This document shows positions 31,723 to 40,260 of a DNA stretch of 48,509 nucleotides, one piece after another. The translations under genes were made by a program, and so were the position numbers. This DNA comes from Oscillospiraceae bacterium. Lineage in GTDB: Bacteria > Bacillota > Clostridia > Oscillospirales > Oscillospiraceae. Where the stretch lies: contig JAFSDV010000036.1 in the NCBI GenBank assembly GCA_017436035.1, forward strand, positions 1 to 48,509, written 5' to 3'. The notes under the pieces are model-generated. The model did not search any database and was not told where the DNA came from. It saw only the letters and a list, made by a program, of their open reading frames with translations. How positions within the stretch are numbered: the stretch's first letter is position 1; every line of letters begins with the position of its first letter.

Positions 31723-33609
31723 GTGGCAAGTGCAGTAATCATGCCCAAGGCGGGCATAACGGTCGAAAGCTGTATTATCGGTGAGTGGAAGAAGAAGGTG
31801 GGCGATCCGGTCAAGATCGGCGACATCCTGTTTACCTACGAAACGGATAAGGCAAGCTTTGAATGTGAATCTACGGCAGAGGGCGTTTTGCTTGAGATCT
31901 TCTTTGAAGAAGGCGACGAGGTTCCCTGCCTTGTGAATGTGTGCGCGGTGGGCAATCCCGGCGAGGATGGCTCTGCGCTCCGGGGCGGAAGCGGCGCATC
32001 TGCGGAGGAAGCACCTGCCGCGGCTCCTGCTGCAGCACCGGCAGCTCCTGCTGCAGCACCTGCGGCTGCAACCAACGCAAAGGGTATTTTAATGCCCAAG
32101 GCTGGTATTACCGTGGAAAGCTGCATCATCGGCCAGTGGCTGAAGAAGGTGGGCGATCCGGTAAAGGTCGGCGATATCCTCTTTACTTATGAGACGGACA
32201 AGGCTTCCTTTGAATGTGAATCCACTGCAGATGGCACGCTGCTGGATATTTTCTATGAGGAAGGCGACGAAGTGCCCTGTCTGACAAATGTTTGCGCTGT
32301 TGGCACGCCTGGCGATGAAACTGCCTGCCTGAAGGGTATTGGCGGTGCGCCTGCGGCAGCTGAGGAGGCTGCTGCTCCGGCTGCTCCCGCGGCACAGACT
32401 GCTGCGCCTGCGGCCGCCGGTGTAGAAACGGTGATTATGCCCAAGGCGGGTATTACTGTGGAGAGCTGCCTGATCGGCCAGTGGCTGAAGAAGGTGGGCG
32501 ATCAGATCAATGTAGGCGATGTGCTGTTCACCTACGAAACAGACAAGGCTTCCTTTGAATGCGAATCTACTGCGGCAGGCACACTGCTGGAGATCTTCTA
32601 CCAGGAGGGTGACGAAGTGCCCTGCCTGGCAGGTGTGTGTACTGTGGGCGTGGAAGGCGGTGCGGCTGCACCTGCTGCTTCCGGCACTGCTGCCGTATCT
32701 CCCAGAGCGAAGAAGCTGGCTGAACGCGCCGGCGTGGACGCTTCTATGGCTGTGGGCACCGGTCCCAACGGCCGGATCATTGAGCGGGATGTTCGGGAGC
32801 TGATGGCGAATCCGCCTGCAAAGCAGGATGCTCCTGCTGCGGTGGCTGCCGCACCTGTTGCAGCTGCAGCGCCGGCAGCTCCTGTGGCTACGCCTGTGGC
32901 TGCGGAAGCAGAGGCAGAGTACAAGGACGTGAAGTTCAGCGGTATTCGCCGTGCTATCAGCAAGTCTATGCATACCTCCCTGTCTACAATGGCACAGCTG
33001 ACCCACAACACATCCTTTGATGCTACCGCAATCCTGAACTACCGCAAGCAGCTGAAGGCTGCCGGCGGTGAGCTGGCAGGCATCACATTGGGCGACATCG
33101 TGCTGTACGCAGTTTCCCGCACACTGCTCAATCATCCCGATCTGAACGCCAATATGCTTAACGATAACAGCATCCGCCTGTTCAGTCATGTGAATCTGGG
33201 CGTTGCAGTAGACACACCCAGAGGTCTGATGGTGCCCACCATCCGTCACGCGGATGAGATGAGCCTGCTTGAGATCTCCAAGGCTGTGAAGGAGCTGGCT
33301 GCGGAATGCCGCGGCGGCGCGATCAGCCCCGACAAGCTCAGCGGCGGCAGCTTTACTGTCTCCAATCTGGGCAGTATGGGCGTTGAGTCCTTTACACCTG
33401 TGATCAACCCGCCTCAGACCGGTATTTTGGGTGTCTGCGGTACGATTGACCGTGTGCGCAAGGCTGCTGACGGATCTATCGAGATCTATCCCGCGATGGG
33501 TCTGAGCCTGACTTATGACCACCGGGCGGTGGACGGAACGCCTGCGGCAAGGTTCCAGAAGGAGCTGTGCCAGAATCTGGAAAACTTCACGACGTTGCTT
33601 GCAAAGTAA
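31723..33609 (+). CDS. 2-oxoacid dehydrogenase E2 (dihydrolipoamide acyltransferase) with three lipoyl domains
   Basis: The 628-residue E2 core component accepts the acyl group from E1 on a swinging lipoyl arm and passes it to CoA. Three tandem lipoyl domains (about 3-78, 120-195, 235-310) carry lipoyl lysines Lys43, Lys160 and Lys275 in ETDKASFE, and are joined by Ala/Pro linkers. Each also has four cysteines at equivalent places. The E1/E3-binding domain follows (about 325-362, SPRAKKLAERAGV...GRIIERDV). The catalytic domain ends with the active DHRAVDG (His601). The start is GTG, seven bases after AAAGGAGG. It is the first gene of E2-E3-E1. The substrate (pyruvate, acetoin or branched-chain) is not certain. 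Confidence 0.95.
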   Translation: MASAVIMPKAGITVESCIIGEWKKKVGDPVKIGDILFTYETDKASFECESTAEGVLLEIFFEEGDEVPCLVNVCAVGNPGEDGSALRGGSGASAEEAPAAAPAAAPAAPAAAPAAATNAKGILMPKAGITVESCIIGQWLKKVGDPVKVGDILFTYETDKASFECESTADGTLLDIFYEEGDEVPCLTNVCAVGTPGDETACLKGIGGAPAAAEEAAAPAAPAAQTAAPAAAGVETVIMPKAGITVESCLIGQWLKKVGDQINVGDVLFTYETDKASFECESTAAGTLLEIFYQEGDEVPCLAGVCTVGVEGGAAAPAASGTAAVSPRAKKLAERAGVDASMAVGTGPNGRIIERDVRELMANPPAKQDAPAAVAAAPVAAAAPAAPVATPVAAEAEAEYKDVKFSGIRRAISKSMHTSLSTMAQLTHNTSFDATAILNYRKQLKAAGGELAGITLGDIVLYAVSRTLLNHPDLNANMLNDNSIRLFSHVNLGVAVDTPRGLMVPTIRHADEMSLLEISKAVKELAAECRGGAISPDKLSGGSFTVSNLGSMGVESFTPVINPPQTGILGVCGTIDRVRKAADGSIEIYPAMGLSLTYDHRAVDGTPAARFQKELCQNLENFTTLLAK

Positions 33610-33618
33610 AGGTGTGCT

Positions 33619-34986
33619 ATGGAATTGTTTGATTTATTGGTTTTAGGCGGCGGTCCCGGCGGTTATTTGTGCGCGGAGCGCGCGGCGCAAAATGGCATGA
33701 AGGTTTGCCTGTTTGAAAAAAGAGCCCTTGGAGGCACTTGCCTGAACGAAGGCTGTATTCCCACCAAAACATTGCTGAATTCTGCCAAGATGTACCGGCA
33801 TGCCACGGAAAGCGCGGCGTTCGGCGTTACCGCGCAGAATGTCAGCTATGACCATGGCAAGGTGGTGGAGCGGAAAAACAAGGTAGTCAAAACGCTGGTT
33901 TCCGGCGTGGGTGCTACGATGAATGCAAATAAGGTTACTGTGATCTCTGCCGATGCCCTGATCCGGGGCAGGGCAGAGGGCGGTTTCCAAATCGAGGCCA
34001 ACGGTCAGGTATATACCGGTAAACGGCTGGCGATTGCTTCCGGTTCGGAGACGGTTGTACCGCCTGTACCCGGACTGAAGGAAGGTCTGGCTTCCGGTTT
34101 TGTTCTGACAAACCGGGAGGTTTTGGACGAAAAGCAGCTTCCTAAGAAGCTGGTTGCCATCGGCGGCGGTGTCATCGGCTTGGAAATGGCTTATTACTTT
34201 GCCAGCGTTGGCGTTGATGTGACGGTCATTGAAATGATGCCCAAGATCGCCGGCGCAACAGACCCGGAGATCTGCAAGGTCTTAAGCGATGCGTGTGTCA
34301 AGCGTGGTATGACCTTTAAGCTGTCTTCCAAGGTTTTGGAAGTGAAAAACGGCTCTGTGGTTTACGAGGAAAACGGTGAGAAGAAGGAGATCGCCTGTGA
34401 CAAGGTGCTCCTGTCTGCCGGTCGGAAGCCTGCTACTGCCGGTATTGGCTTGGAGACGCTGGGGCTGGAGATGGACCGGGCTGCTATTGTGGTTGACCGG
34501 CATATGTGCACCACTGTTTCCGGTGTTTACGCCATTGGTGACTGCAACGGCAAGCTGATGCTGGCACATACAGCCTACCGGGAAGCAGAGGTTGCGGTGA
34601 ATCACATGCTGGGCAAGCCTGACGAGATGCGCTATGATGTGATCCCCTCTGTGATCTATACCGATCCTGAGGTAGCATCTGTTGGCTTGAGCAAGGAAGC
34701 TGCTGAAAGCCGCGGTATGGCTGTCAAAGAAGTAAAGCTGCCGCTGTCCTATGCAGGACGTTACCTTGCGGAAACCGAGGGCGGCAAGGGCTTTATCAAG
34801 CTGGTGGTAGATACCGATAAGAAGCGTTTGGTGGGCTGCCACATGGTTGGCTCCTACGCTTCTGAGATCATCATGACTGCGACAATGATGGTGGATACCG
34901 AGCTGACCCCCAACCGGCTGGAAAAGCTGGTCTTCCCCCATCCCACAGTTGCAGAAATTATCCGTGAAGCAATTTTCCATATTTAA
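33619..34986 (+). CDS. lpdA: Dihydrolipoamide dehydrogenase (E3)
   Basis: This 455-residue flavoprotein disulfide oxidoreductase reoxidises the lipoyl arm of E2 and reduces NAD. The FAD motif GGGPGGYLCAERAAQNG is at the N-terminus. The redox pair is in GGTCLNEGCIPTKTLL, the NAD motif is VAIGGGVIGLEMAYYFAS, the second FAD motif is YAIGDC, and the His-Glu base is in FPHPTVAEIIREA. No extra lipoyl domain is fused to it. The gap to the E2 gene is nine bases with a modest AAAGGTG site. Confidence 0.96.
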   Translation: MELFDLLVLGGGPGGYLCAERAAQNGMKVCLFEKRALGGTCLNEGCIPTKTLLNSAKMYRHATESAAFGVTAQNVSYDHGKVVERKNKVVKTLVSGVGATMNANKVTVISADALIRGRAEGGFQIEANGQVYTGKRLAIASGSETVVPPVPGLKEGLASGFVLTNREVLDEKQLPKKLVAIGGGVIGLEMAYYFASVGVDVTVIEMMPKIAGATDPEICKVLSDACVKRGMTFKLSSKVLEVKNGSVVYEENGEKKEIACDKVLLSAGRKPATAGIGLETLGLEMDRAAIVVDRHMCTTVSGVYAIGDCNGKLMLAHTAYREAEVAVNHMLGKPDEMRYDVIPSVIYTDPEVASVGLSKEAAESRGMAVKEVKLPLSYAGRYLAETEGGKGFIKLVVDTDKKRLVGCHMVGSYASEIIMTATMMVDTELTPNRLEKLVFPHPTVAEIIREAIFHI

Positions 34987-35001
34987 GGAGGATACATAAA
35001 A

Positions 35002-37476
35002 ATGCCTAAGAGTTTATTTGTCGATCCTGCCGTTGTCCGTGCGCCCGGTAAGGTCACCTTCAACGAGATCCCCGTGAACCAGTACAACAAAACCGTCAAA
35101 GAAGAACTGAAGTCCGGTAAGTTTACTAAGGAAGACCTGATCCGGATTTTCCGGGATATGACTGTTCTGCGTGAGTTTGAGACCATGCTGAACCTGATCA
35201 AGACCCAGGGCTCTTACAACGGCGTTGACCACACCTATCCCGGTCCTGCCCACCTGTCCATCGGTCAGGAGGCTGCCTGCGTCGGTCAGGCTTACCTGCT
35301 GGATGAGAATGACTTTGCGTTCGGTTCTCACCGCAGCCACTCTGAGATCCTTGCCAAGGCTCTGTCTACTATCAACAAGATGAGCGACGAGCAGCTGATG
35401 GCTGTTATGGAGGGCTTCCTGGAGGGTAAGTGCCTGCGTTCCACCCAGAAGCTGGGCGAAACCAAGGATGTGAAGGAGCTGGCAATCCGCTTTATCCTGT
35501 ATGGCACGCTGTCTGAGATCTTTGCCCGTGAGACCGGCTTCCATATGGGTATGGGCGGCTCGATGCACGCCTTCTTCCTGCCCTTCGGTATCTACCCCAA
35601 CAACGCCATCGTTGGTGGCTCTGCTACCATTTCCACCGGTTCTGCGCTGTATAAGAAGGTCAACAACAAGAAGGGTATCTGTGTCTGCAACATCGGTGAC
35701 GCATCTATGGCCCGCGGTCCTGTTTGGGAAGCTCTGAACTTCGCTGCTATGGATCAGTACAAGACTCTGTGGGAGTCCCACAACGACGGCATGCCCATTC
35801 TGTATAACATTTTCAACAACTCCTACGGTATGGGCGACCAGACCCGCGGCGAGACCATGGGTCAGGGCGTGATGGCACGGATCGGCTCCGGTGTCAGCCC
35901 CACCCAGTTCCATGCAGAAACTGTTGACGGCTTCAATCCTCTGGCTGTGATCGATGCCATGGAGCGGAAGCTGGAGCTGCTGCGGAACGGTCAGGGTCCT
36001 GTTATGCTGGAAACCCTTACTTACCGCTTCTCCGGTCACTCTGTTTCCGACCAGAATGCATACCGCACCAAGGAAGAAATGGATGCATGGAAGGAAGTTG
36101 ACCCCATCGTAACATATCCTGCTGCACTGATCGAAGCCGGTGTGATCACCCAGGCTGAGGTGGATGCGATCCTGGCTGAGACCAAGGAGCGTATGACCAT
36201 GATCTGCAAGGCGGCTGCCGATCCTGAGATCAGCCCCTACTGCGATTTCAAGAAGGACCCCGCTGTGGTTGAACGTCTGATGTTCTCCAACCTGAAGGCT
36301 GAGAAGCTGGACGACCGTGAGCCTGAATTTACTGTTCCTAAGGAAGAGGCTGAGGGCTATAAGAAGATCAAGAGCAAGATCCGTACACCCTTTGATGCAG
36401 ACGGCAAGCCTGTATCCAAGATGAAGATGTACAACCTGCGCGACGGTATTTCCGAGGTCATTTGGGATCGCTTCTATGAAGATCCGACCCTGATCGCTTA
36501 CGGTGAAGACTGCCGTGACTGGGGCGGCGCATTCGCGGTTTACCGTGGCATGATGGACGCTCTGCCTCATAGCCGTCTGTTCAACTCTCCTTTGGCTGAG
36601 GCTTCTATCGTGGGTACTGCTGTCGGTTATGCGATGTCCGGTGGCCGTGCGCTGGTCGAGCTTATGTATGCAGACTTTATCGGCTGCGCCGGTGATGAGA
36701 TCTTCAACCAGATGTCTAAGTGGCAGTCTATGTCCGCCGGCATTCTGAAGATGCCCGTGGTTCTGCGTGTTTCCGTTGGCTCCAAGTACGGCGCGCAGCA
36801 CTCTCAGGACTGGACCGCACTGTGTGCACACATTCCCGGTCTGAAGGTTTGCTTCCCTGCAACACCTTGGGAGGCAAAGGGTCTGATGGAGACTGCACTG
36901 AAGGGCACAGACCCTGTAGTCTTCTTCGAAAGCCAGAGAATTTACGATGTGGGTGAGCAGTTCCATGAAGGCGGCGTGCCTGAGGAGCGTTATGAGATCA
37001 CCATTGGCGACACCAACAAGGTGCGCGACGGTAAGGATGTGACCATCTTGACCTTGGGTGCAGTTTTGTACCGCGCGATGGATGCCGCGAAGACCCTGTC
37101 CGAAAAGTACGGCATGGAGGCGGATGTGATCAACCTGCACTCTCTTGCACCGTTGGATTACACCAAGATCATCGAGTCTGTCAGAAAGACCGGTCGTGTT
37201 GTACTGGTGTCTGATGCTTGCGCCCGCGGCGGCTTTATGAATGACGTTGCCCGGAATATCACCGAGCTGTGCTTCGACGATCTGGATGCACCTCCTGTTG
37301 TGATCGGTGCCAAGAACTGGATCACACCTCCCTTCGAGTTCGACGAGTTCTTCTTCCCCCAGGCAAGCTGGATCCTGGATGCGATCCACGAAAAGATCGT
37401 TCCCCTGAACGGCTACACTGTAGAGAACGGCTGCTCCGAGGCAGAGCAGATCCGCCGGGCAAAGGAAGGCGTGTAA
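35002..37476 (+). CDS. Fused E1 alpha-beta subunit of a 2-oxoacid dehydrogenase (TPP-dependent)
   Basis: The 824-residue protein joins both E1 subunits. The alpha part (about 35-430) has GPAHLSIGQEAACVGQA, FGSHRSHSEILAKA and FHMGMGGSMHAF. Its TPP site is GDASMARGP (232 onward) with NNSYGMGDQTRGE, and the phosphorylation-loop-like YRFSGHSVSD is present. The beta part (about 470-815) has AYGEDCRDWGGAFAVYRGM, FNSPLAEASIVGTAVGYAMSGGRALVELMYADF and VVLVSDACARGGF. It decarboxylates a 2-oxoacid or cleaves acetoin and acylates the lipoyl arm. Two-in-one E1 proteins occur in Bacteroidetes, Chlamydiae and some Clostridia. The AAGGAGG site is eight bases before the ATG. It is coupled to E3 and followed five bases later by a metallo-hydrolase gene. 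Confidence 0.94.
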   Translation: MPKSLFVDPAVVRAPGKVTFNEIPVNQYNKTVKEELKSGKFTKEDLIRIFRDMTVLREFETMLNLIKTQGSYNGVDHTYPGPAHLSIGQEAACVGQAYLLDENDFAFGSHRSHSEILAKALSTINKMSDEQLMAVMEGFLEGKCLRSTQKLGETKDVKELAIRFILYGTLSEIFARETGFHMGMGGSMHAFFLPFGIYPNNAIVGGSATISTGSALYKKVNNKKGICVCNIGDASMARGPVWEALNFAAMDQYKTLWESHNDGMPILYNIFNNSYGMGDQTRGETMGQGVMARIGSGVSPTQFHAETVDGFNPLAVIDAMERKLELLRNGQGPVMLETLTYRFSGHSVSDQNAYRTKEEMDAWKEVDPIVTYPAALIEAGVITQAEVDAILAETKERMTMICKAAADPEISPYCDFKKDPAVVERLMFSNLKAEKLDDREPEFTVPKEEAEGYKKIKSKIRTPFDADGKPVSKMKMYNLRDGISEVIWDRFYEDPTLIAYGEDCRDWGGAFAVYRGMMDALPHSRLFNSPLAEASIVGTAVGYAMSGGRALVELMYADFIGCAGDEIFNQMSKWQSMSAGILKMPVVLRVSVGSKYGAQHSQDWTALCAHIPGLKVCFPATPWEAKGLMETALKGTDPVVFFESQRIYDVGEQFHEGGVPEERYEITIGDTNKVRDGKDVTILTLGAVLYRAMDAAKTLSEKYGMEADVINLHSLAPLDYTKIIESVRKTGRVVLVSDACARGGFMNDVARNITELCFDDLDAPPVVIGAKNWITPPFEFDEFFFPQASWILDAIHEKIVPLNGYTVENGCSEAEQIRRAKEGV

Positions 37477-37481
37477 ACAAC

Positions 37482-38123
37482 GTGGAAATCAAAAGAACGG
37501 CAAATGCAGGTGTACTGCTGAAAATGGATGGCAAACGGATTTTGATGGACGGTTTGAGCCAAGAGGTCAAGCCTTATTTGGCAACGCCCCGGCATATTCG
37601 GGAAGCACTGCTGAAGGAGCTTCCTGACGCCCTGCTGTTTACCCATTGCCATGAAGACCATTACGATGCCACTTTTGTTTCCGAATATCTGCAAATGGCC
37701 GCAGGTCCCATATTGGGACCTGCGGATATTCCCTTTTGCAGCCAAATGAAGCAAAAGATTGGTGAAATATGTGTTACACCGATTCCCAGCCGGCATGTAG
37801 GAAAATATGACCAGATCGGGCATGTCAGCTTTGTCCTTGAGGGGTCACAGTGTGTATGGTTTATGGGTGATGCTTCTCCGCTTCAGTGGGGAAAGCAGAC
37901 CGAACTGCCAAAGCCGGATGTGCTGGTTGCGCCGTATGCTTACGGCGTGGGTAATGGATGGAATGTTGTGAAGGGGCTTGGTGCAAAGAAGCTGGTGCTG
38001 CTGCACCTTCCTGCACGAAATGCAGATCCGTTTGGGCTCTGGGATGCCATAGAGTCCTCGCTGGATCAAAAAGGGGATGTGGAGCTTTATATTCCGGACA
38101 TGAACGAAACGGTGAATATTTAA
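37482..38123 (+). CDS. Metallo-beta-lactamase-fold hydrolase
   Basis: This 213-residue MBL-fold protein opens VEIKRTANAGVLLKMDGKRILMDG. It has the metal motif HCHEDHYD (HxHxDH) near residue 55, a further His in PSRHVGKYDQIGHVSF, the Asp of WFMGDASPL, and a late His in LLHLPAR. The reaction is unknown; UlaG-like and nuclease-like relatives share this pattern. The start is taken as GTG at 37482, because upstream codons in the same frame lie inside the E1 gene; the ribosome site is weak (AAGGA about 16 bases away). An ATG at 37524 is an alternative. It is the last gene of the E2-E3-E1 operon by position. Confidence 0.78.
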   Translation: MEIKRTANAGVLLKMDGKRILMDGLSQEVKPYLATPRHIREALLKELPDALLFTHCHEDHYDATFVSEYLQMAAGPILGPADIPFCSQMKQKIGEICVTPIPSRHVGKYDQIGHVSFVLEGSQCVWFMGDASPLQWGKQTELPKPDVLVAPYAYGVGNGWNVVKGLGAKKLVLLHLPARNADPFGLWDAIESSLDQKGDVELYIPDMNETVNI

Positions 38124-38185
38124 GCAAAATGGACAAGTTTACCAAAAACAACTAAATCTTTATCAAAACAGACACAAATTCATGC

Positions 38186-38213
38186 TTGACAAATCCTGAA
38201 AATATGCTAAGAT
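38186..38213 (+). promoter_or_regulatory. nagB promoter
   Basis: TTGACA, 16 bases, TAAGAT preceded by TGC (extended -10). Confidence 0.75.
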
Positions 38214-38245
38214 TTTTATATACCAAATTATTGGAGGGTGTTAAC

Positions 38246-38977
38246 ATGATTCATGTACGCGTTATGAAAGCTAAGAATCCTGAGGAGATGGGCAAGCTGG
38301 CAGCTGACCAGTTTGAAGCGATGATTCAAACAAAGCCTGCCTGCGTCATCGGTCTTGCCACCGGTTCTACACCCCTGCCTCTGTACCGTGAGCTGATCAA
38401 ACGGGAACAGGAAGGGAAGATCGACTTCAGCAGAGTGCGCTCCGCAAATTTGGACGAGTATAAGGGCTTGGGACCGGACCATCCCCAAAGCTACCGTAAG
38501 TTTATGCAGGAAAACCTCTTTGACCACATTTCCATCAAGCCGGAGAACACTATTGTTCCCGATGGCTTGGCAGAGGATGTTCAGCAGATGTGTGCGGCCT
38601 ATGAGCAGAAGATTGAGGAGTGGGGCGGGGTAGACCTGCAGCTTCTGGGTATCGGTCACGACGGCCACATCGGCTTTAATGAGCCGGAGGACTATTTCCC
38701 CGGTATGACCCATGAGGTCCAGCTGACTGAAATGACCATTGATGCCAATAAGCGGTTCTTTGATTCTGTAGACGATGTACCGAGAGCGGCATTCACCATG
38801 GGCATCGGAACAATCATGGCTGCAAAGAAGATCGTTATGGTCGTTACCGGCGCAGACAAGAAGGAGATCCTGCACAAGACCTTCTGGGGTCCTGTCGATC
38901 CTCAGGTTCCGGCTTCCATTCTGCAGTTCCATCAGGATGTAACCCTGATCTGTGATGAGGCGGCGTATCCGCTGTAA
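38246..38977 (+). CDS. nagB: Glucosamine-6-phosphate deaminase
   Basis: This 243-residue enzyme converts glucosamine-6-phosphate to fructose-6-phosphate and ammonia in amino-sugar use. It has VIGLATGSTPLPLYRELI, SANLDEYKGLGPDHPQSYRKFM (catalytic Asp region), LLGIGHDGHIGFNEP and the FTMGIGTIMAAKKIVMVVTG motif. Length is normal for the short bacterial form. The ATG at 38246 has GGAGGG six bases upstream; an upstream in-frame ATG at 38186 lies in the promoter. NagA and a dedicated transporter are not adjacent. It ends at a strong terminator before the tRNA pair. Confidence 0.96.
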   Translation: MIHVRVMKAKNPEEMGKLAADQFEAMIQTKPACVIGLATGSTPLPLYRELIKREQEGKIDFSRVRSANLDEYKGLGPDHPQSYRKFMQENLFDHISIKPENTIVPDGLAEDVQQMCAAYEQKIEEWGGVDLQLLGIGHDGHIGFNEPEDYFPGMTHEVQLTEMTIDANKRFFDSVDDVPRAAFTMGIGTIMAAKKIVMVVTGADKKEILHKTFWGPVDPQVPASILQFHQDVTLICDEAAYPL

Positions 38978-38988
38978 TCGTGTTTTTC

Positions 38989-39024
38989 GGGCGCACTGTG
39001 CATAGCAGTGCGCCCTATATTTTT
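38989..39024 (+). terminator. nagB terminator
   Basis: GGGCGCACTG/CAGTGCGCCC around seven bases, followed by TATATTTTT. Confidence 0.9.
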
Positions 39025-39060
39025 AGAATAAAGCTTTTATAAAAAATATAGAAAAAAGGC

Positions 39061-39089
39061 TTGACAAACGGTACTGCCGTGGCTATAAT
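39061..39089 (+). promoter_or_regulatory. tRNA promoter
   Basis: Perfect consensus TTGACA, 17 bases, TATAAT, 22 bases before tRNA-Thr. Confidence 0.93.
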
Positions 39090-39110
39090 AAGCGTGTTCT
39101 GTTTTGAGCC

Positions 39111-39186
39111 GCCGGTATAGCTCAGTTGGTAGAGCAACTGATTTGTAATCAGTAGGTCGGGGGTTCGAGTCCGTCTACCGGCTCCA
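39111..39186 (+). tRNA. tRNA-Thr (anticodon TGT)
   Basis: A 76-base cloverleaf: acceptor GCCGGTA/TACCGGC, D arm with AGCTCAGTTGGTAGAGC, anticodon stem CTGAT/ATCAG with loop TTTGTAA, T arm GGGGGTTCGAGTCC, discriminator T, encoded CCA. Confidence 0.97.
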
Positions 39187-39208
39187 AGCAGACGGTAGAA
39201 TTGAATAT

Positions 39209-39293
39209 GGGGGATTTCCCGAGTGGCCAAAGGGGACAGACTGTAAATCTGCTGGCTATGCCTTCGGTGGTTCGAATCCACCATCCCCCACCA
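39209..39293 (+). tRNA. tRNA-Tyr (anticodon GTA)
   Basis: An 85-base class II tRNA: acceptor GGGGGAT/ATCCCCC, anticodon stem CAGA/TCTG with loop CTGTAAA, long variable arm, T arm GGTGGTTCGAATCCACC, discriminator A, encoded CCA at 39291-39293. It is co-transcribed with tRNA-Thr. Its final CCA is also the first three bases of the repeat element that follows. Confidence 0.97.
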
Positions 39294-39414
39294 AAAATCC
39301 TCGTACGAAAGTACGGGGATTTTTACTTTTTCACTATTACCTTTTCACTCTTCACTTTTCTCTTATCTACGAGGATTTTTGGAAGGTAATAAGTAATAGT
39401 GAATAGTGAAGAAG
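39291..39414 (+). repeat. Alternative-pairing repeat element, copy 1
   Basis: The order is X (39291-39306, CCAAAAATCCTCGTAC), its near partner X' (39311-39324, GTACGGGGATTTTT), a TTCAC-rich tract Y (39325-39360), a second partner X'' (39368-39382, TACGAGGATTTTTGG, exact complement of the first 15 bases of X), and Y' (39383-39414, with AGTAATAGTGAATAGTGAAG) complementary to parts of Y. X can pair with either X' or X''. Copies 2 and 3 share Y and Y' but have unrelated X families. It begins at the CCA of tRNA-Tyr. The 39294-39702 gap holds this, an inverted tRNA-like module, a terminator and the ECF promoter. Confidence 0.8.
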
Positions 39415-39448
39415 TAAAATACGCCAACGGCACAATATCACTAAAATC

Positions 39449-39502
39449 TCCGTCAAGGTGGATTCGAACCACCAAAGTAAAAATAATGGGCAGATTTAGT
39501 GA
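39449..39502 (-). repeat. Degenerate inverted tRNA-like module, copy 1
   Basis: On the minus strand this reads TAAATCTGCCC, then GGTGGTTCGAATCCACC, the same T arm as tRNA-Tyr and a similar anticodon-stem edge (TAAATCTGC), with a degenerate variable arm and no 5' half. It looks like a tRNA 3'-half remnant in reverse orientation. A related copy lies at 41611-41665. Confidence 0.65.
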
Positions 39503-39560
39503 TTTATGATTGCTATTTCGCTCCGTCGGTCGCTGTTATCGTTGGCAACAAATTGTTCTC

Positions 39561-39607
39561 ATAATATGAAAGGGCATCACGCGGTGGTGCCCTTTCATAT
39601 TATTTTG
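39561..39607. terminator. 20-bp hairpin
   Basis: The arms 39561-39580 and 39584-39603 pair over 20 bp with one G-T, loop GCG, then TTTTG. It isolates the ECF operon from the tRNA region. Confidence 0.85.
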
Positions 39608-39612
39608 AAAAA

Positions 39613-39681
39613 TGTTATAATTCAGGTGGGAGTTTTTGCGGAGTCATCCGTTTAATAAGTGAAAGGACATAAAACTTGTAC
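39613..39681 (+). promoter_or_regulatory. Promoter and leader of the ECF sigma operon
   Basis: TGTTATAAT extended -10 (TATAAT 39616-39621), then a leader containing TAATAAGTGAAAGGACA (about 39653-39669) that recurs at 41290-41306. Confidence 0.6.
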
Positions 39682-39702
39682 CTTTCGGGAAGGAGAAAAT
39701 CA

Positions 39703-40260
39703 ATGGATAACGGTGCAAGTAGCTACCGCCGTTTCCTTGATGGTGACGATGGGGGCATTGTTGAGATAATCAAGGATTATAAGGACGGTCTGACTCTATA
39801 TCTTAACGGATATGTAAATAACATTTTTGCTGCCGAAGAATTGATGGAAGAAACCTTCTTTAAGCTTATGATGAAAAAGCCGAGATTCAACGGTAAGTAT
39901 TCTTTCAAAACGTGGCTTTACACCATCGGGCGAAATGTTGCAATCGATTATATACGGCATAATGAAAAGGTTTCTGATACGCCGTTAGAGGATATTGAAA
40001 ATTACCTGTCTGAAGAAGACAGTGTGGAGAGATCCTACCTGCGTGAAGAAAGAAAAATTGCCGTACATAAAGCACTACGCAAACTAAAGGCTGAATACAG
40101 ACAGGTACTATACCTAATTTACTTTGAGGGCTTTAGTAATTCTGAAGCAGCATCCGCAATGAAAAAGAGTAAACATCAACTTGAAAACCTTGTTTATCGA
40201 GCAAGAATGTCGCTCAGATCAGAACTTGACAAGGAGGGCTTTGTTTATGAAGAATTATAA
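39703..40260 (+). CDS. ECF-type RNA polymerase sigma factor
   Basis: This 185-residue sigma-70 factor carries region 2 (about 20-95: YKDGLTLYLNGYVNNIFAAEELMEETFFKLM, then FKTWLYTIGRNVAIDYIR) and region 4 (about 125-180: LKAEYRQVLYLIYFEGFSNSEAASAMKKSKHQLENLVYRARMSL) only. Such factors direct polymerase to stress or envelope genes when released from an anti-sigma. The ATG at 39703 has GGAAGGAG eight bases upstream. It overlaps the next gene by 14 bases. The gene lies in AT-rich accessory DNA. A second copy of its leader sequence without a gene lies at 41237-41325. Confidence 0.92.
   Translation: MDNGASSYRRFLDGDDGGIVEIIKDYKDGLTLYLNGYVNNIFAAEELMEETFFKLMMKKPRFNGKYSFKTWLYTIGRNVAIDYIRHNEKVSDTPLEDIENYLSEEDSVERSYLREERKIAVHKALRKLKAEYRQVLYLIYFEGFSNSEAASAMKKSKHQLENLVYRARMSLRSELDKEGFVYEEL

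Noticed and set aside
35014-37389. 791-codon minus-strand open frame opposite the E1 gene
   Set aside because: It is the shadow of a highly biased coding strand; the plus-strand protein has full E1 motifs.
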